Position numbers and translations under genes: made by a program. This document shows positions 8,238 to 17,502 of a stretch of DNA of 64,000 nt, piece after piece; positions within the stretch are counted from its first letter, which is position 1, and each line of letters starts with the position of its first letter. Source of the stretch: Serratia rhizosphaerae. GTDB taxonomy: Bacteria > Pseudomonadota > Gammaproteobacteria > Enterobacterales > Enterobacteriaceae. The stretch is taken from the NCBI RefSeq assembly GCF_009817885.1, contig NZ_CP041764.1:930001-994000 (forward strand), given 5' to 3'. Below the pieces are notes generated by a model that made no database searches, had not been told where the DNA came from, and saw only the letters and a list, made by a program, of their open reading frames with translations.

Positions 8238-8960
8238 ATGCACACGCTGTTTATCGCAGATCTGCATTTATGCGCACAGGAACCGGCAATTACTGCCGGT
8301 TTTCTGCATTTTTTGCAGCGCGACGCCGTTCACGCGGACGCGTTATATATCCTTGGCGACCTGTTTGAAGCCTGGATCGGCGACGACGATCCTGAACCGC
8401 TGCACGCCGAGATCGCCGCCGCGCTGAAGGCGCTGCAGCAGGCCGGCGTCCCCTGCTATTTCATCCACGGCAACCGCGACTTCCTGCTGGGCAAACGCTT
8501 CGCCCGCGCCAGCGGCATGACCCTGCTGCCGGAAGAGCAGGTGCTGGAACTGTACGGCCGCCGCATTCTGATCCTGCACGGCGACACGCTGTGCACCGAC
8601 GATCGTGACTACCAGCACTTCCGCCGCCGCGTGCATAATCCGCTGATTCAGAAACTGTTTCTGGCGCTGCCGCTGCGCTGGCGTCTGAAAATCGCCGCCG
8701 GTATGCGCGCCCGCAGCCAGCAGAGCAATCAGCACAAAACGCTGGATATTATGGACGTGAATCCGCAGGCGGTTGAGCAGACGATGGCGCGCCACAACGT
8801 GCGCTGGATGATCCACGGCCATACGCATCGTCCCGCCATCCACGAACTTTCGCTGCACGGCGCAGCGGCGCATCGCGCGGTATTGGGCGCCTGGCACCAG
8901 GAAGGCTCAATGATCAAAGTCAGCCGTGACGACGTCGAGCTGATCGCCTTCCCATTCTGA
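8238..8960 (+). CDS. lpxH: UDP-2,3-diacylglucosamine pyrophosphatase LpxH
   Basis: A peripheral inner-membrane hydrolase converting UDP-2,3-diacylglucosamine to lipid X plus UMP in lipid A synthesis. At 240 residues it has the calcineurin-like dimetal phosphoesterase motifs in order: DLHL near 8, GDLFEAWIGDD near 40, GNRDFL near 79, HGD near 114 and GHTHRP near 195. It sits between ppiB and purE as in E. coli. The gene begins ten bases after the ppiB stop. Confidence 0.96.
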   Translation: MHTLFIADLHLCAQEPAITAGFLHFLQRDAVHADALYILGDLFEAWIGDDDPEPLHAEIAAALKALQQAGVPCYFIHGNRDFLLGKRFARASGMTLLPEEQVLELYGRRILILHGDTLCTDDRDYQHFRRRVHNPLIQKLFLALPLRWRLKIAAGMRARSQQSNQHKTLDIMDVNPQAVEQTMARHNVRWMIHGHTHRPAIHELSLHGAAAHRAVLGAWHQEGSMIKVSRDDVELIAFPF

Positions 8961-9028
8961 TACAGCGCTAACTTCCTGACTTCAGGCGCGAGTGGAAAAA
9001 TTCGCGCTTTTCACGGTGAAAACCGGCC

Positions 9029-9066
9029 ACGCAACCGTTTTCCTTGCCGTGCGCCCGTGGTATGCT
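9029..9066 (+). promoter_or_regulatory. PurR operator and promoter of purEK
   Basis: The 16-bp sequence ACGCAACCGTTTTCCT at 9029-9044 fits the PurR consensus at every fixed position and, as I recall it, is identical to the E. coli purE operator. It overlaps a weak -35 (TTTTCC, 9038-9043) spaced 17 bases from TATGCT (9061-9066). This implies repression when hypoxanthine or guanine is available. Confidence 0.85.
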
Positions 9067-9137
9067 CTACGCCCTCAAATGGCTTGCCGCCTCAGGCAAT
9101 TGGCCAACGCTTGTACAATGACAGGAGCCTTACACCC

Positions 9138-9662
9138 ATGGGAGCCAACGCCGCTTCAGCCACCACCGCTGGCGCTAAAATCGCAATTGTAATGGGATCG
9201 AAAAGTGACTGGGCCACCATGCAATTTGCGGCCGACGTCCTGACCACGCTTGATGTCCCTTTCCATGTTGAAGTCGTCTCCGCTCACCGCACGCCGGATA
9301 AACTGTTCAGCTTCGCCGAACAGGCCGACGCTAACGGTTTCGATGTGATCATCGCCGGCGCCGGCGGCGCGGCGCACCTGCCGGGCATGCTGGCGGCGAA
9401 AACGCTGGTGCCGGTGCTGGGTGTGCCGGTGCAGAGCGCGGCGCTAAGCGGCGTAGACAGCCTGTATTCCATCGTCCAGATGCCGCGCGGCATTCCGGTG
9501 GGTACGCTGGCGATTGGCAAGGCAGGCGCGGCCAATGCCGCGCTGCTGGCGGCGCAGATCCTGGCGCGCCACGATGGCTCCCTGGCGCAGCGGCTGGCCG
9601 ACTGGCGTCAGGCGCAGACCGACGAGGTGCTGGGCAATCCGGATCCGCGGGAGGAAGCATGA
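9138..9662 (+). CDS. purE: N5-carboxyaminoimidazole ribonucleotide mutase PurE
   Basis: Class I PurE converts N5-CAIR to CAIR in purine synthesis. The chosen start gives 174 residues, close to the usual 169, with AGGAG ten bases upstream; the frame is open further up without a binding site. Motifs are MGSKSDWATM, SAHRTPDK with the catalytic His, GAGGAAHLPGM and QMPRGIPVGT. Its stop overlaps the start of purK by four bases (ATGA), giving translational coupling. Confidence 0.96.
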   Translation: MGANAASATTAGAKIAIVMGSKSDWATMQFAADVLTTLDVPFHVEVVSAHRTPDKLFSFAEQADANGFDVIIAGAGGAAHLPGMLAAKTLVPVLGVPVQSAALSGVDSLYSIVQMPRGIPVGTLAIGKAGAANAALLAAQILARHDGSLAQRLADWRQAQTDEVLGNPDPREEA

Positions 9663-10726
9663 AGCCGGTTTGCGTACTGGGCAATGGCCAGTTGGGCCGC
9701 ATGCTGCGCCAGGCCGGCGAACCGCTGGGGATCGCCGTCTATCCGGTCGGTCTGGATGCCGAACCGGAAGCGGTGCCGTATCAAAACAGCGTGATTACCG
9801 CCGAGATCGAACGTTGGCCGGAAACCGCACTGACGCGCGAACTGGCGACCCACGGCAGCTTCGTCAACCGTGATATCTTCCCGCGTCTGGCCGACCGTCT
9901 GACGCAAAAGCAACTGCTTGACCAGCTGAACCTGGCGACCGCACCGTGGCAACTGCTGGCTGACGCGGCCGAATGGCCGCAGGTGTTCGCCAAACTGGGT
10001 GAACTGGCGATCGTCAAACGCCGCGTCGGCGGCTACGATGGCCGCGGCCAGTGGCGCCTGCGCCCCGGCCAGGAAGCCGAACTGCCGGCCGACGCCTATG
10101 GCGAATGCATCGTCGAGCAGGGCATCAATTTCTCCGGCGAGGTGTCATTGGTAGGCGCACGCGGGCACGATGGCCAGTGCGTGTTTTATCCGCTGACCCA
10201 TAATCTGCACGAAGAGGGCATTCTGCGCACCAGCGTGGCGCTGCCGACGCCGAATCCGGCGCTGCAGCAACAGGCGGAGCAGATGCTGTCAGCGATCCTC
10301 AACGCCCTGAACTATGTCGGCGTGATGGCGATGGAGTGCTTTATCGTCGGCGATCGGCTGCTGATCAACGAGCTGGCGCCACGGGTGCACAACAGCGGCC
10401 ACTGGACGCAAAACGGCGCCTCCATCAGCCAGTTCGAGCTGCATCTGCGCGCCATTCTCGGCCTGCCGCTGCCGACGCCGGTGGTCAATACTCCGTCGGT
10501 GATGGTGAACCTGATCGGCACCGACGTGGACAGCGCCTGGCTGGGACTGCCGCTGGTGCATCTGCACTGGTATGACAAAGAGGTGCGCGCCGGCCGCAAA
10601 GTCGGGCACCTGAACCTCAACAATCCCGACGCCGGCGCGTTGCGGCAGGCGTTGCAGCAGCTGGAACCGCTGCTGCCCGCCGAGTACCAAAGCGGCCTGA
10701 ACTGGGCACAGCAGAAACTGGCGTAA
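9659..10726 (+). CDS. purK: N5-carboxyaminoimidazole ribonucleotide synthetase PurK
   Basis: An ATP-grasp enzyme that carboxylates AIR with bicarbonate and ATP to give N5-CAIR, the PurE substrate. It has 355 residues (E. coli 355). It opens with the phosphate-binding GNGQLGRMLRQA, and contains the ATP-grasp lysine region KRRVGGYDGRGQWR near 120 and the metal-binding ELAPRVHNSGHW near 236. It is translationally coupled to purE by a four-base overlap and ends at the bidirectional terminator at 10744-10770. Confidence 0.96.
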   Translation: MKPVCVLGNGQLGRMLRQAGEPLGIAVYPVGLDAEPEAVPYQNSVITAEIERWPETALTRELATHGSFVNRDIFPRLADRLTQKQLLDQLNLATAPWQLLADAAEWPQVFAKLGELAIVKRRVGGYDGRGQWRLRPGQEAELPADAYGECIVEQGINFSGEVSLVGARGHDGQCVFYPLTHNLHEEGILRTSVALPTPNPALQQQAEQMLSAILNALNYVGVMAMECFIVGDRLLINELAPRVHNSGHWTQNGASISQFELHLRAILGLPLPTPVVNTPSVMVNLIGTDVDSAWLGLPLVHLHWYDKEVRAGRKVGHLNLNNPDAGALRQALQQLEPLLPAEYQSGLNWAQQKLA

Positions 10727-10740
10727 TCCGCGCTGCGGCA

Positions 10741-10775
10741 AAAAAAGGGTTCGGCACTGCCGAACCCTTTGTTAT
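10741..10775 (+). terminator. Bidirectional terminator between purK and ybbP
   Basis: A perfect 12-bp stem AAAGGGTTCGGC / GCCGAACCCTTT (10744-10755, 10759-10770) with a 3-base loop has A residues on one side and T residues on the other. It can serve both convergent units. Confidence 0.85.
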
Positions 10776-10780
10776 TGGTG

Positions 10781-13213
10781 CTAACCGTCATAGCGGCGGA
10801 ACAGCGCCTGCCCGCGCAGTAACCGCACGCCCAGCCAACCGCCGCACAGCGACAACAGCAGCGCGCTGAGCAGCGGCAGCGCCCACCACAGCAGCGGCGT
10901 CGGCTGCCACGGGAAGTCAAACACCCGGCTCTGCAGCTGCCACAGCGCGGCTTCGGCCCCCAGCGCTGCCGCAAACCCCGCGGCCAGCCCCAACAGCGCA
11001 AACTCGCACCACAGCGTACGCCGCAACAGGCGCTTGCTCGCTCCCAGCGTGCGGTACACCACCAGTTCCTGACGACGTTGGCGCATGCCCACCTGCACCT
11101 GAGCCAACAGCAATAAGCCGCCGCACAGCACCACCAGAATCACCATCACCTCCAGCGCCCGGCTGACCTGCTGCAGCACACCGCCGACCTGATGCAAAAT
11201 GGCGCCGATATCCAACAGGCTGAGCGTCGGGAACTGCCGGTTCAGCTGGGTCAGCATGCTGCCGTCACCGCCGTAGCGGAAACTGGTCAGCCAGGTCTGC
11301 GGCTGGCCGTCCAGCGCCCCCGGCGGGAAGATAAAGTAGAAATTAGGCCGCAGGCTCTCCCAATCCACCTGCCGCAGGCTGGTGACTTTCGCCTGGAATG
11401 ACTGGGTATCGCCGCTGAAGGTCAGCGTGTCGCCCAGTTTTACCTTCAGCCGCTCCGCAATGCCGGCATCCATCGATACTTCGCCGCGCTGCGGCGGCCA
11501 CTGGCCTGCGGTCAGCGGATTGTGCTGCGGCCGCTGCGCCAGCCAGGTCAGATTCAACTCACGGTTGACCGCCTCGCCGCCGGGATCGTCCTCACGCACC
11601 AGCTCGGTCGCCGCCTGCTGATTAATCTCCGTCAGGCGTACGCGCACAATCGGATAGAAAGTTTCCGGCGCGATCTGATGCTGCTGCAGGAAACTGCGTA
11701 CCTGCGGCACCTGCTGCGCCGTCATATTCATCAGAAAGTAGTTCGGCGCCTCCGGCGGCAGCTGTTGCTGCCAGCGCTCCAGCAGATCGCCGCGCAGCAC
11801 CAGCAACAGCGCCAACAGCATAAACGACATGGAAAAGGCCGCCAGTTGGCTGACGGTAACCCACGGCTGGTGCAGCAGCCGGTTGACCGCCAGCCGCAAC
11901 GCCAGGTTGCGCAGCCTGATGCGGCGCAGCAGCGCGATGCAGCCCCAACCGATCGCGCCGAGCAGCAACGCCAGCACCACCGTGCCGGCCAATACTGACC
12001 ACAGCAGCGTACTGCCCCCCATCAACAGGCTCAGCAACGCCACCACGATCAACAGCGCCGCCGGCAGGAAGTAACGCAGCGGCCAGACGTTGGCCACCAC
12101 ATCGCGCCGCAGCACGCGCAGCGGCTGGGTCGCCAGCAGTTGCCGGTAAGGGCGCAGCCCCACCAGCAGGGAGATCATCACCAGCGCACCCAGCGCCCAC
12201 AGCCACGGCCAGCCGCCAGCGGCCGGCAGCGCCTTGGGCAGCACCGGCGCCAACAGCCGGATCAGCAATGCCTCAAACGCCAGCCCCAGCAGGCTGCCGC
12301 ACAGCGCCGCCAGCAGCAACACCGCCAGCCATTGGCCGACAATCAGCCGCCGCAGCGCCTTGCGGCCGGCGCCCAGCGTTTTCAGCACCGCCATCAAATC
12401 ATGACGGCTGCGGCAATAGTGGCTCATCGCCACCGCTACCGCAGCAACTGCCAGCAACAGCGTCAGCAATGCCGACAGCAGCAGAAACTGCTGCGAACGC
12501 TGCAGCGATTTGCCCAGCGCGCCGCCGGCGTTCTCCGTATCAAACCAGCGCTGATCGGCCTTCAGCTGCGGCGTCAGCGTCGCCGCGTAACGGTCCAGAT
12601 CCGCCTCGGCACCGGCAAACATATAGCGATAGGTCAGGCGGCTGCCGGGTTGCACCGCGCCGGTTTTCTCGACGTCCGCCATATTGATCAGAATACGCGG
12701 CGCGGTCTGGAAAGGATTAAACCCGGAGTCCGGCTCCTGCAGTATTTCCCCGGCGATGCGCAGCGTGGCGTCGCCGACGTCCAGTTCATCGCCCACTTTG
12801 ACGCCCAGCAGCGCCAGCAGCCGCGGCGCCACCAGCACCGTGCCCGGCTGTGGCTTGACGTTCGCCGGGCGCGTTTCCAGCTTGCCGTACAGCGGATAAG
12901 CCAGATCGGTCGCCTTAACGTTGGCCAACTGCGGCCGATCGCCGGCGTAGGTCATGGTGGTAAAAGAGAGCTGGCGGCTTATCTGCAGGTTTTGCCGGCT
13001 GGCGTCAAGCAGCCAGCCTTCCGGCACCGGATGCGCGCTGCGCAGCACCCGGTCACCGGCGATAAAATCGCGGCTCTGCTGGCTCAGGCCTTTTTCCATC
13101 CGGTCGCTGATGCTGCCGAGCGCCAGCACGCAGGCCACCGCCAGCGTCAGCGCCAGCCAGACAATCAGCAGCGACGGCGAACGCCATTCCCGCCAAAACC
13201 AGCGCCAAATCAT
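10781..13213 (-). CDS. ybbP: FtsX-like ABC transporter permease YbbP
   Basis: A large inner-membrane permease of the MacB/FtsX architecture, 810 residues with about ten membrane segments. One segment lies at the N-terminus (residues 13-35). Two FtsX cores surround residues 250-480 and 690-800, with extracytoplasmic domains between them. The start at 13213 (MIWRWFWREWRS) overlaps the ybbA stop by four bases and matches the E. coli protein. It forms a transporter with YbbA. The pair lies next to tesA and is thought to act on the envelope; substrates are not evident from sequence. Confidence 0.93.
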   Translation of the reverse strand: MIWRWFWREWRSPSLLIVWLALTLAVACVLALGSISDRMEKGLSQQSRDFIAGDRVLRSAHPVPEGWLLDASRQNLQISRQLSFTTMTYAGDRPQLANVKATDLAYPLYGKLETRPANVKPQPGTVLVAPRLLALLGVKVGDELDVGDATLRIAGEILQEPDSGFNPFQTAPRILINMADVEKTGAVQPGSRLTYRYMFAGAEADLDRYAATLTPQLKADQRWFDTENAGGALGKSLQRSQQFLLLSALLTLLLAVAAVAVAMSHYCRSRHDLMAVLKTLGAGRKALRRLIVGQWLAVLLLAALCGSLLGLAFEALLIRLLAPVLPKALPAAGGWPWLWALGALVMISLLVGLRPYRQLLATQPLRVLRRDVVANVWPLRYFLPAALLIVVALLSLLMGGSTLLWSVLAGTVVLALLLGAIGWGCIALLRRIRLRNLALRLAVNRLLHQPWVTVSQLAAFSMSFMLLALLLVLRGDLLERWQQQLPPEAPNYFLMNMTAQQVPQVRSFLQQHQIAPETFYPIVRVRLTEINQQAATELVREDDPGGEAVNRELNLTWLAQRPQHNPLTAGQWPPQRGEVSMDAGIAERLKVKLGDTLTFSGDTQSFQAKVTSLRQVDWESLRPNFYFIFPPGALDGQPQTWLTSFRYGGDGSMLTQLNRQFPTLSLLDIGAILHQVGGVLQQVSRALEVMVILVVLCGGLLLLAQVQVGMRQRRQELVVYRTLGASKRLLRRTLWCEFALLGLAAGFAAALGAEAALWQLQSRVFDFPWQPTPLLWWALPLLSALLLSLCGGWLGVRLLRGQALFRRYDG

Positions 13214-13896
13214 GCTTCCTCCCACAGCTTGCCGTCACGCAAGCGCAGCCGGCGCTGGCAGCGCGCCGCCAGCGTTTCATCGTGGGTCACCAGAATCAGG
13301 GTGGTGGCGTAATCGCGATTGAGGGAAAACAGCAGATCGGCGATGCGCTCGCCGGTCTGCCGGTCGAGGTTGCCGGTCGGCTCATCGGCAAACAGCACGC
13401 GCGGCCGGCCGCTGAAGGCACGCGCCAGCGCCACCCGCTGCTGCTCGCCGCCGGACAACTGCGCCGGCAGGTGATCCAGCCGCTGCCCCAGGCCAAGCTG
13501 CTCCAGCAGCTGCACCGCCTGTTCGCGGCTGCGGCGATCGCTCTCGCCGCGCAGCAGCGCCGGCAACTGCACATTTTCCAGCGCGTTCAGCGTCGGCACC
13601 AGCATAAAGGACTGAAAAACAAAACCGACGTTGCTGGCGCGCAGCGCAGCGCGCCCTTCTTCATCCAGCGCGCTCAGCGACTCGCCCAGCAGATGCACCT
13701 CGCCGTCGCTGCCGTCATCCAGCCCGGCCAGGATCCCGAGCAGCGTCGACTTGCCGGAACCGGACTCGCCGATCAGGGCAAGAGTCTGCGCAGGTTTGAC
13801 AACCAGCTCGACTCCGGTAAGGATGGTGAGCTGATGCTCACCCTGACCAACGTGCTTACTAAGATGATGAACTTCAAGAACGTTTTCCGCAGGCAT
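13210..13896 (-). CDS. ybbA: ABC transporter ATP-binding protein YbbA
   Basis: The cytosolic ATPase partner of YbbP, 228 residues. Walker A GESGSGKST is near 43, the Q-loop FVFQSFMLVP near 95, the signature LSGGEQQRVALARA near 149, Walker B VLFADEPTGNLD near 169 and the switch His in LVTHD near 205. It belongs to the LolD/MacB group. It is translationally coupled to ybbP. The first 33 bases of the gene overlap, on the opposite strand, the beginning of tesA. Confidence 0.95.
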   Translation of the reverse strand: MPAENVLEVHHLSKHVGQGEHQLTILTGVELVVKPAQTLALIGESGSGKSTLLGILAGLDDGSDGEVHLLGESLSALDEEGRAALRASNVGFVFQSFMLVPTLNALENVQLPALLRGESDRRSREQAVQLLEQLGLGQRLDHLPAQLSGGEQQRVALARAFSGRPRVLFADEPTGNLDRQTGERIADLLFSLNRDYATTLILVTHDETLAARCQRRLRLRDGKLWEEA

Positions 13897-14511
13897 TTTC
13901 CCATCCTTCTGCTGTTGGGTTTATTCTGTTTACGTGCGGCGGCTGCCGATACGTTATTGATTCTTGGCGACAGTTTAAGCGCCGGCTACCGCCTGCCGGT
14001 GGCGCAGGCCTGGCCGACGCGGCTGGCCGAACAGTGGCGGAAACAGCCCGGCAGACCCGAAGTGATCAACGCCAGCATCAGCGGTGATACCGCCGCTCAG
14101 GGACTGGCGCGCCTGCCGGCGCTGCTGAAACAGCATCAGCCGCGCTGGGTACTGATTGAGCTCGGCGCCAACGACGGGCTGCGCGGTTTTCCTCCGCCGG
14201 ATCTGCAACGCGACCTTGGGCAAATAATCACCCTGACGCAGCAGGCCGGCGCCCGTCCGCTGCTAATGCAGATTCGGATACCACCGAACTACGGCCGCCG
14301 CTATACTGAATCATTCAGCGCGGTCTACCCGCGGCTTGCCAAACAGTTCAGTATCCCCCTGCTGCCGTTCTTTATGGAGCAGGTGGCAATTAAGCCGGAG
14401 TGGATGCAGGATGACAGCCTGCACCCGAATCTGGATGCCCAGCCGTTTATCGCCAACTGGATGGCGGAACGCCTGACCCCCTTAGTGACACAGAAGCCTG
14501 CGCCCCATTGA
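13864..14511 (+). CDS. tesA: Multifunctional acyl-CoA thioesterase I / protease I / lysophospholipase L1
   Basis: A periplasmic SGNH hydrolase of 215 residues. The signal peptide is about 27 residues, ending in RAAAA before DTLLILGD. Block I GDSLSAGY carries the catalytic Ser, the block II Gly lies in ASISGDT, block III is GANDG, and the Asp/His pair sits in DDSLHPN near the C-terminus. The start MMNFKNVF at 13864 matches the E. coli form; upstream frames lack family similarity. Its 5' end lies inside the divergently transcribed ybbA coding region, so the two promoters must each lie within the other gene. Confidence 0.95.
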   Translation: MMNFKNVFRRHFPILLLLGLFCLRAAAADTLLILGDSLSAGYRLPVAQAWPTRLAEQWRKQPGRPEVINASISGDTAAQGLARLPALLKQHQPRWVLIELGANDGLRGFPPPDLQRDLGQIITLTQQAGARPLLMQIRIPPNYGRRYTESFSAVYPRLAKQFSIPLLPFFMEQVAIKPEWMQDDSLHPNLDAQPFIANWMAERLTPLVTQKPAPH

Positions 14512-14590
14512 TCCATGCCGTATTGCGGCAACATCGATGCGGCTAGTATGACGGGTATAATCAAATTAGGGATGAAGAGTAGGTAAAGTT

Positions 14591-15367
14591 ATGCAAAAAG
14601 CGGTATTAATCACCGGCTGCTCCAGCGGGATCGGCCTGATCGCGGCGCAGGATTTACGCAGCCGCGGTTATCGCGTGCTGGCCGCCTGCCGCAAGGCGCA
14701 GGACGTCGACCATATGCAGCAGTTCGGCTTTGAGAGCATCCAGCTGGATCTGGACGACAGCGCCAGCGTCGAGCGCGCGGCGGCGCAGGTGATCGAGATG
14801 ACCGGCGGCCGCCTGTACGGCCTGTTCAATAACGGCGGCTACGGCGTTTACGGCCCGCTCAGCGGCATCTCCCGCCAACAGCTGGAACAGCAGTTTTCCA
14901 CCAACCTGTTCGGCACCCACCAGCTGACGCAGCTGCTGCTGCCGGCTATGCTGCCGCACGGCGAGGGGCGCATTATCCAGACCAGTTCGGTGATGGGGCT
15001 GGTCGCCAGCGCCGGACGCGGCGCCTACGCCGCCAGTAAATTCGCGCTGGAAGCCTGGTCCGACGCCCTACGTATGGAGCTGCACGGCAGCGGTATTCAG
15101 GTCAGCCTGATCGAGCCCGGCCCGCTGACCACCCAGTTTACCCAGAACGTCAATCAGACCCGCAGCGATAAGCCCGTACATAACCCCGGTATCGCCAAAC
15201 GCCTGACGCTGCCGCCGGAGGCGGTGCTGCCCAAACTGCGCCATGCGCTGGAAAGCCCGAAAGCCAAACTGCGCTATCCGGTCACTTTGCTGGCGCACGC
15301 GCTGAGCGTGCTGCGCCGTATTCTGCCCGGCCGGGCGTTGGACTGGCTGCTGCGCGGCAACGGTTAA
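14591..15367 (+). CDS. ybbO: Short-chain dehydrogenase/reductase YbbO
   Basis: An NADP(H)-dependent oxidoreductase of 258 residues with a Rossmann fold. The cofactor motif is TGCSSGIG near 8, NNGGYGVYG replaces the usual NNAG, and the catalytic tetrad comprises TSSVMG (Ser) and YAASK (Tyr-Lys) near 150-154. E. coli YbbO is described as an aldehyde reductase acting on medium and long-chain aldehydes. It lies between tesA and cnoX as in E. coli. The C-terminal 30 residues are basic and hydrophobic, perhaps membrane-associating. Confidence 0.9.
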   Translation: MQKAVLITGCSSGIGLIAAQDLRSRGYRVLAACRKAQDVDHMQQFGFESIQLDLDDSASVERAAAQVIEMTGGRLYGLFNNGGYGVYGPLSGISRQQLEQQFSTNLFGTHQLTQLLLPAMLPHGEGRIIQTSSVMGLVASAGRGAYAASKFALEAWSDALRMELHGSGIQVSLIEPGPLTTQFTQNVNQTRSDKPVHNPGIAKRLTLPPEAVLPKLRHALESPKAKLRYPVTLLAHALSVLRRILPGRALDWLLRGNG

Positions 15368-15443
15368 TTGCATTACCGGGGTTGAAGGATGCGTCCCCTG
15401 CCCCCACGTAGCCCTATATGCTTCGCAGATCAGAGAGAAAATA

Positions 15444-16298
15444 ATGCTAACGCCGACAGTTATTGAGATTAACGAAACCAACCTGCATCAGACGCTGGAA
15501 CAGTCAATGTCCGTTCCGGTGCTGTTTTACTTCTGGTCCGAACGCAGCCAACACTGCCTGCAGTTAACGCCGGTGCTGGACAAACTGGCGGCGGAATACG
15601 CCGGTCAGTTTGTACTGGCGAAAGTCGACTGCGATGCCCAACAGGCGATCGCCGCGCAATTCGGCCTGCGCTCCATCCCTACCGTCTATCTGTTCAAAGA
15701 CGGCCAGCCGGTGGACGGCTTCCAGGGACCGCAGCCGGAAGAAGCCATTCGCGAACTGCTGCAGCGCGTTCTGCCGAAAGAAGAAGACCTGAAGCTGGCG
15801 CAGGCCGGCGAACTGCTGCAGGAGGGCAAGGCGATCGATGCGCTGCCGCTGCTGAAAGAAGCCTGGCAGACCAGCAATCAACGCAGCGATATCGGCCTGC
15901 TGCTGGCGGAAACCCAACTGACGCTGAACCGCGTTGAAGACGCCGAAGCGGTGCTGGCCACCATTCCGCTGCAGGATCGCGATACCCGCTATCAGGGGTT
16001 GGTGGCGCAGATTGAACTGCTGAAACAGGCCGCCGATACGCCGGAGATCCAACAGCTGCAGCAGCAGGTCGAGCAGGATCCCGCCAACGCCGAGCTGGCG
16101 ACCCAGTTGGCCTTGCAGTTGCATCAGGTCGGCCGTAATGAAGAGGCGCTGGAACTGCTGATGGGGCATTTGAAACAGGATTTGGCCGCTGCCAACGGCA
16201 ACGCGCGCAAAACCCTGATGGATATCCTCGCCGCGCTGGGCACCGGCGACGCACTGGCCGGCAAATATCGCCGCCAGCTGTATTCCCTGCTGTACTGA
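15444..16298 (+). CDS. cnoX: Chaperedoxin CnoX (YbbN)
   Basis: A cytosolic holdase of 284 residues that protects proteins from hypochlorous-acid damage and hands them to GroEL/ES and DnaK. The N-terminal thioredoxin fold (about 1-110) carries SQHC in place of WCGPC, the hallmark of this family, so it lacks dithiol reductase activity. The remainder is TPR-like helical repeats (about 115-284) with conserved ALGTGDALAGKYRRQLYSLLY at the end. It matches E. coli CnoX in length and sequence pattern. Confidence 0.95.
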   Translation: MLTPTVIEINETNLHQTLEQSMSVPVLFYFWSERSQHCLQLTPVLDKLAAEYAGQFVLAKVDCDAQQAIAAQFGLRSIPTVYLFKDGQPVDGFQGPQPEEAIRELLQRVLPKEEDLKLAQAGELLQEGKAIDALPLLKEAWQTSNQRSDIGLLLAETQLTLNRVEDAEAVLATIPLQDRDTRYQGLVAQIELLKQAADTPEIQQLQQQVEQDPANAELATQLALQLHQVGRNEEALELLMGHLKQDLAAANGNARKTLMDILAALGTGDALAGKYRRQLYSLLY

Positions 16299-16308
16299 TT
16301 CCCCGCCG

Positions 16309-16334
16309 CCATCGGGGCCGGCACGCCCCGATGG
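16309..16334. terminator. Hairpin between convergent cnoX and cfa
   Basis: A perfect 10-bp stem CCATCGGGGC / GCCCCGATGG (16309-16318, 16325-16334) with a 6-base loop. The T-tract is weak on both sides, so termination is probable rather than certain. Confidence 0.6.
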
Positions 16335-16350
16335 TTCGCCGTTTATACGC

Positions 16351-17502
16351 TCAGCGATAAACCCGCACGCCGCCCTCTACCCCTTTCGGGCTGAACAACA
16401 CCTGCCACAGCTGAATATTGCGCGAACGGAAAGCACCGGCGCAGGCGTTCAGGTAATAGGTGAACATCCGTTCAAAACGTTCCGAATAGTCAGCAGCCAG
16501 CTCGGGCCATGCCCGTTTAAAATTCTCCAGCCAGGCCATCAGCGTACGATCGTAGTCCGCGCCGATATTGTGCCAGTCTTCCATTACAAAACGCCCTTCG
16601 CTGGCATCGGCAATATGTTTGACCGACGGCAGACAGCCGTTGGGGAAAATGTATTTATCAATCCAGGCGTCCACGTTCAGGTCGGTCTGGTTGGAGCCGA
16701 TGGTGTGCAATAAAAATAAACCGTCCGGGCGCAGATTGCGTGCTGCAACGCTGAAGTAGGTGTCGTAATTCTTCGGTCCGACATGTTCGAACATGCCGAC
16801 GGAAACAATACGGTCGAACTGCTGGTGCAGATCGCGGTAATCCTGCAGCAGAATCTCGACGTCCAGCCCGGCGCAGCGCTGCTGCGCCATTTTTTGCTGC
16901 TCGGCGGAAATCGTCACGCCAAACACCTTCACGCCGTAATGTTCCGCCGCATACTGCGCCAGACCGCCCCAGCCGCAGCCGATATCCAGCAGCGTCATCC
17001 CCGGCTTCAGCTGCAGCTTTTCGCAGATCATGCGCAACTTACCCTGCTGCGCCTGCGCCAGCGTTGTGGCCTCTTTCCAGTAGCCGCAGGAGTATTGCAT
17101 ATAGGGATCGAGCATACGGCTGAACAGATCATTGCCGATATCGTAATGCTCTTTGCCCACCTGCCAGGCACGTTTACGCGACTGGCGGTTAAACAGCCGG
17201 GCGTAGGCAATACGCGCAATATCGGCGATATTCTTCGGCAGCCGTTCGTCAACGCCGGCGCGCAGCAGGCGGCTGAATAACATATCCAGACGCTCACACT
17301 CCCACCAGCCGTCCATATAGCTTTCACCGAAGCCCAGCGATCCTTCCTGCAGCACCCGCTTAAACATCTGCGGATTATTCACCTGAATATCAAACGCCTG
17401 GCCGCCGTTAATCGTAATACCGGCCTGCGCCAGCATCTCTTCAACCATGGCGTACCAGCGATCTTTTCTACGAGACAGCGTATTAATACCGACCGAATCC
17501 AT
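16351..17502 (-). CDS. cfa: Cyclopropane-fatty-acyl-phospholipid synthase
   Basis: A SAM-dependent enzyme that adds methylene bridges to unsaturated acyl chains of membrane phospholipids at entry to stationary phase and under acid stress. I set the start at 17502 (MDSVGINTLSRRKDRW), giving 383 residues against 382 in E. coli, with GAGGA just upstream; the frame is open another 65 codons without family similarity. Motifs are KEHYDIGNDLF, SAM-binding LDIGCGWGGLA near 174, SVGMFEHVG and the conserved Cys in NACAGAFRSR near 355. It is convergent with cnoX and divergent from qmcA. The 305-base gap upstream holds no further gene I can see. Confidence 0.95.
   Translation of the reverse strand: MDSVGINTLSRRKDRWYAMVEEMLAQAGITINGGQAFDIQVNNPQMFKRVLQEGSLGFGESYMDGWWECERLDMLFSRLLRAGVDERLPKNIADIARIAYARLFNRQSRKRAWQVGKEHYDIGNDLFSRMLDPYMQYSCGYWKEATTLAQAQQGKLRMICEKLQLKPGMTLLDIGCGWGGLAQYAAEHYGVKVFGVTISAEQQKMAQQRCAGLDVEILLQDYRDLHQQFDRIVSVGMFEHVGPKNYDTYFSVAARNLRPDGLFLLHTIGSNQTDLNVDAWIDKYIFPNGCLPSVKHIADASEGRFVMEDWHNIGADYDRTLMAWLENFKRAWPELAADYSERFERMFTYYLNACAGAFRSRNIQLWQVLFSPKGVEGGVRVYR

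Noticed and set aside
12140..13312. 390-codon Gln/Arg-rich plus-strand frame
   Set aside because: It is antisense to ybbP, with the low-complexity composition typical of the shadow of a Leu/Ala-rich GC-rich membrane protein gene.
13282..13863. N-terminal extension of the tesA frame over ybbA
   Set aside because: It is antisense to the conserved ybbA ATPase, and the TesA signal peptide begins only at 13864.
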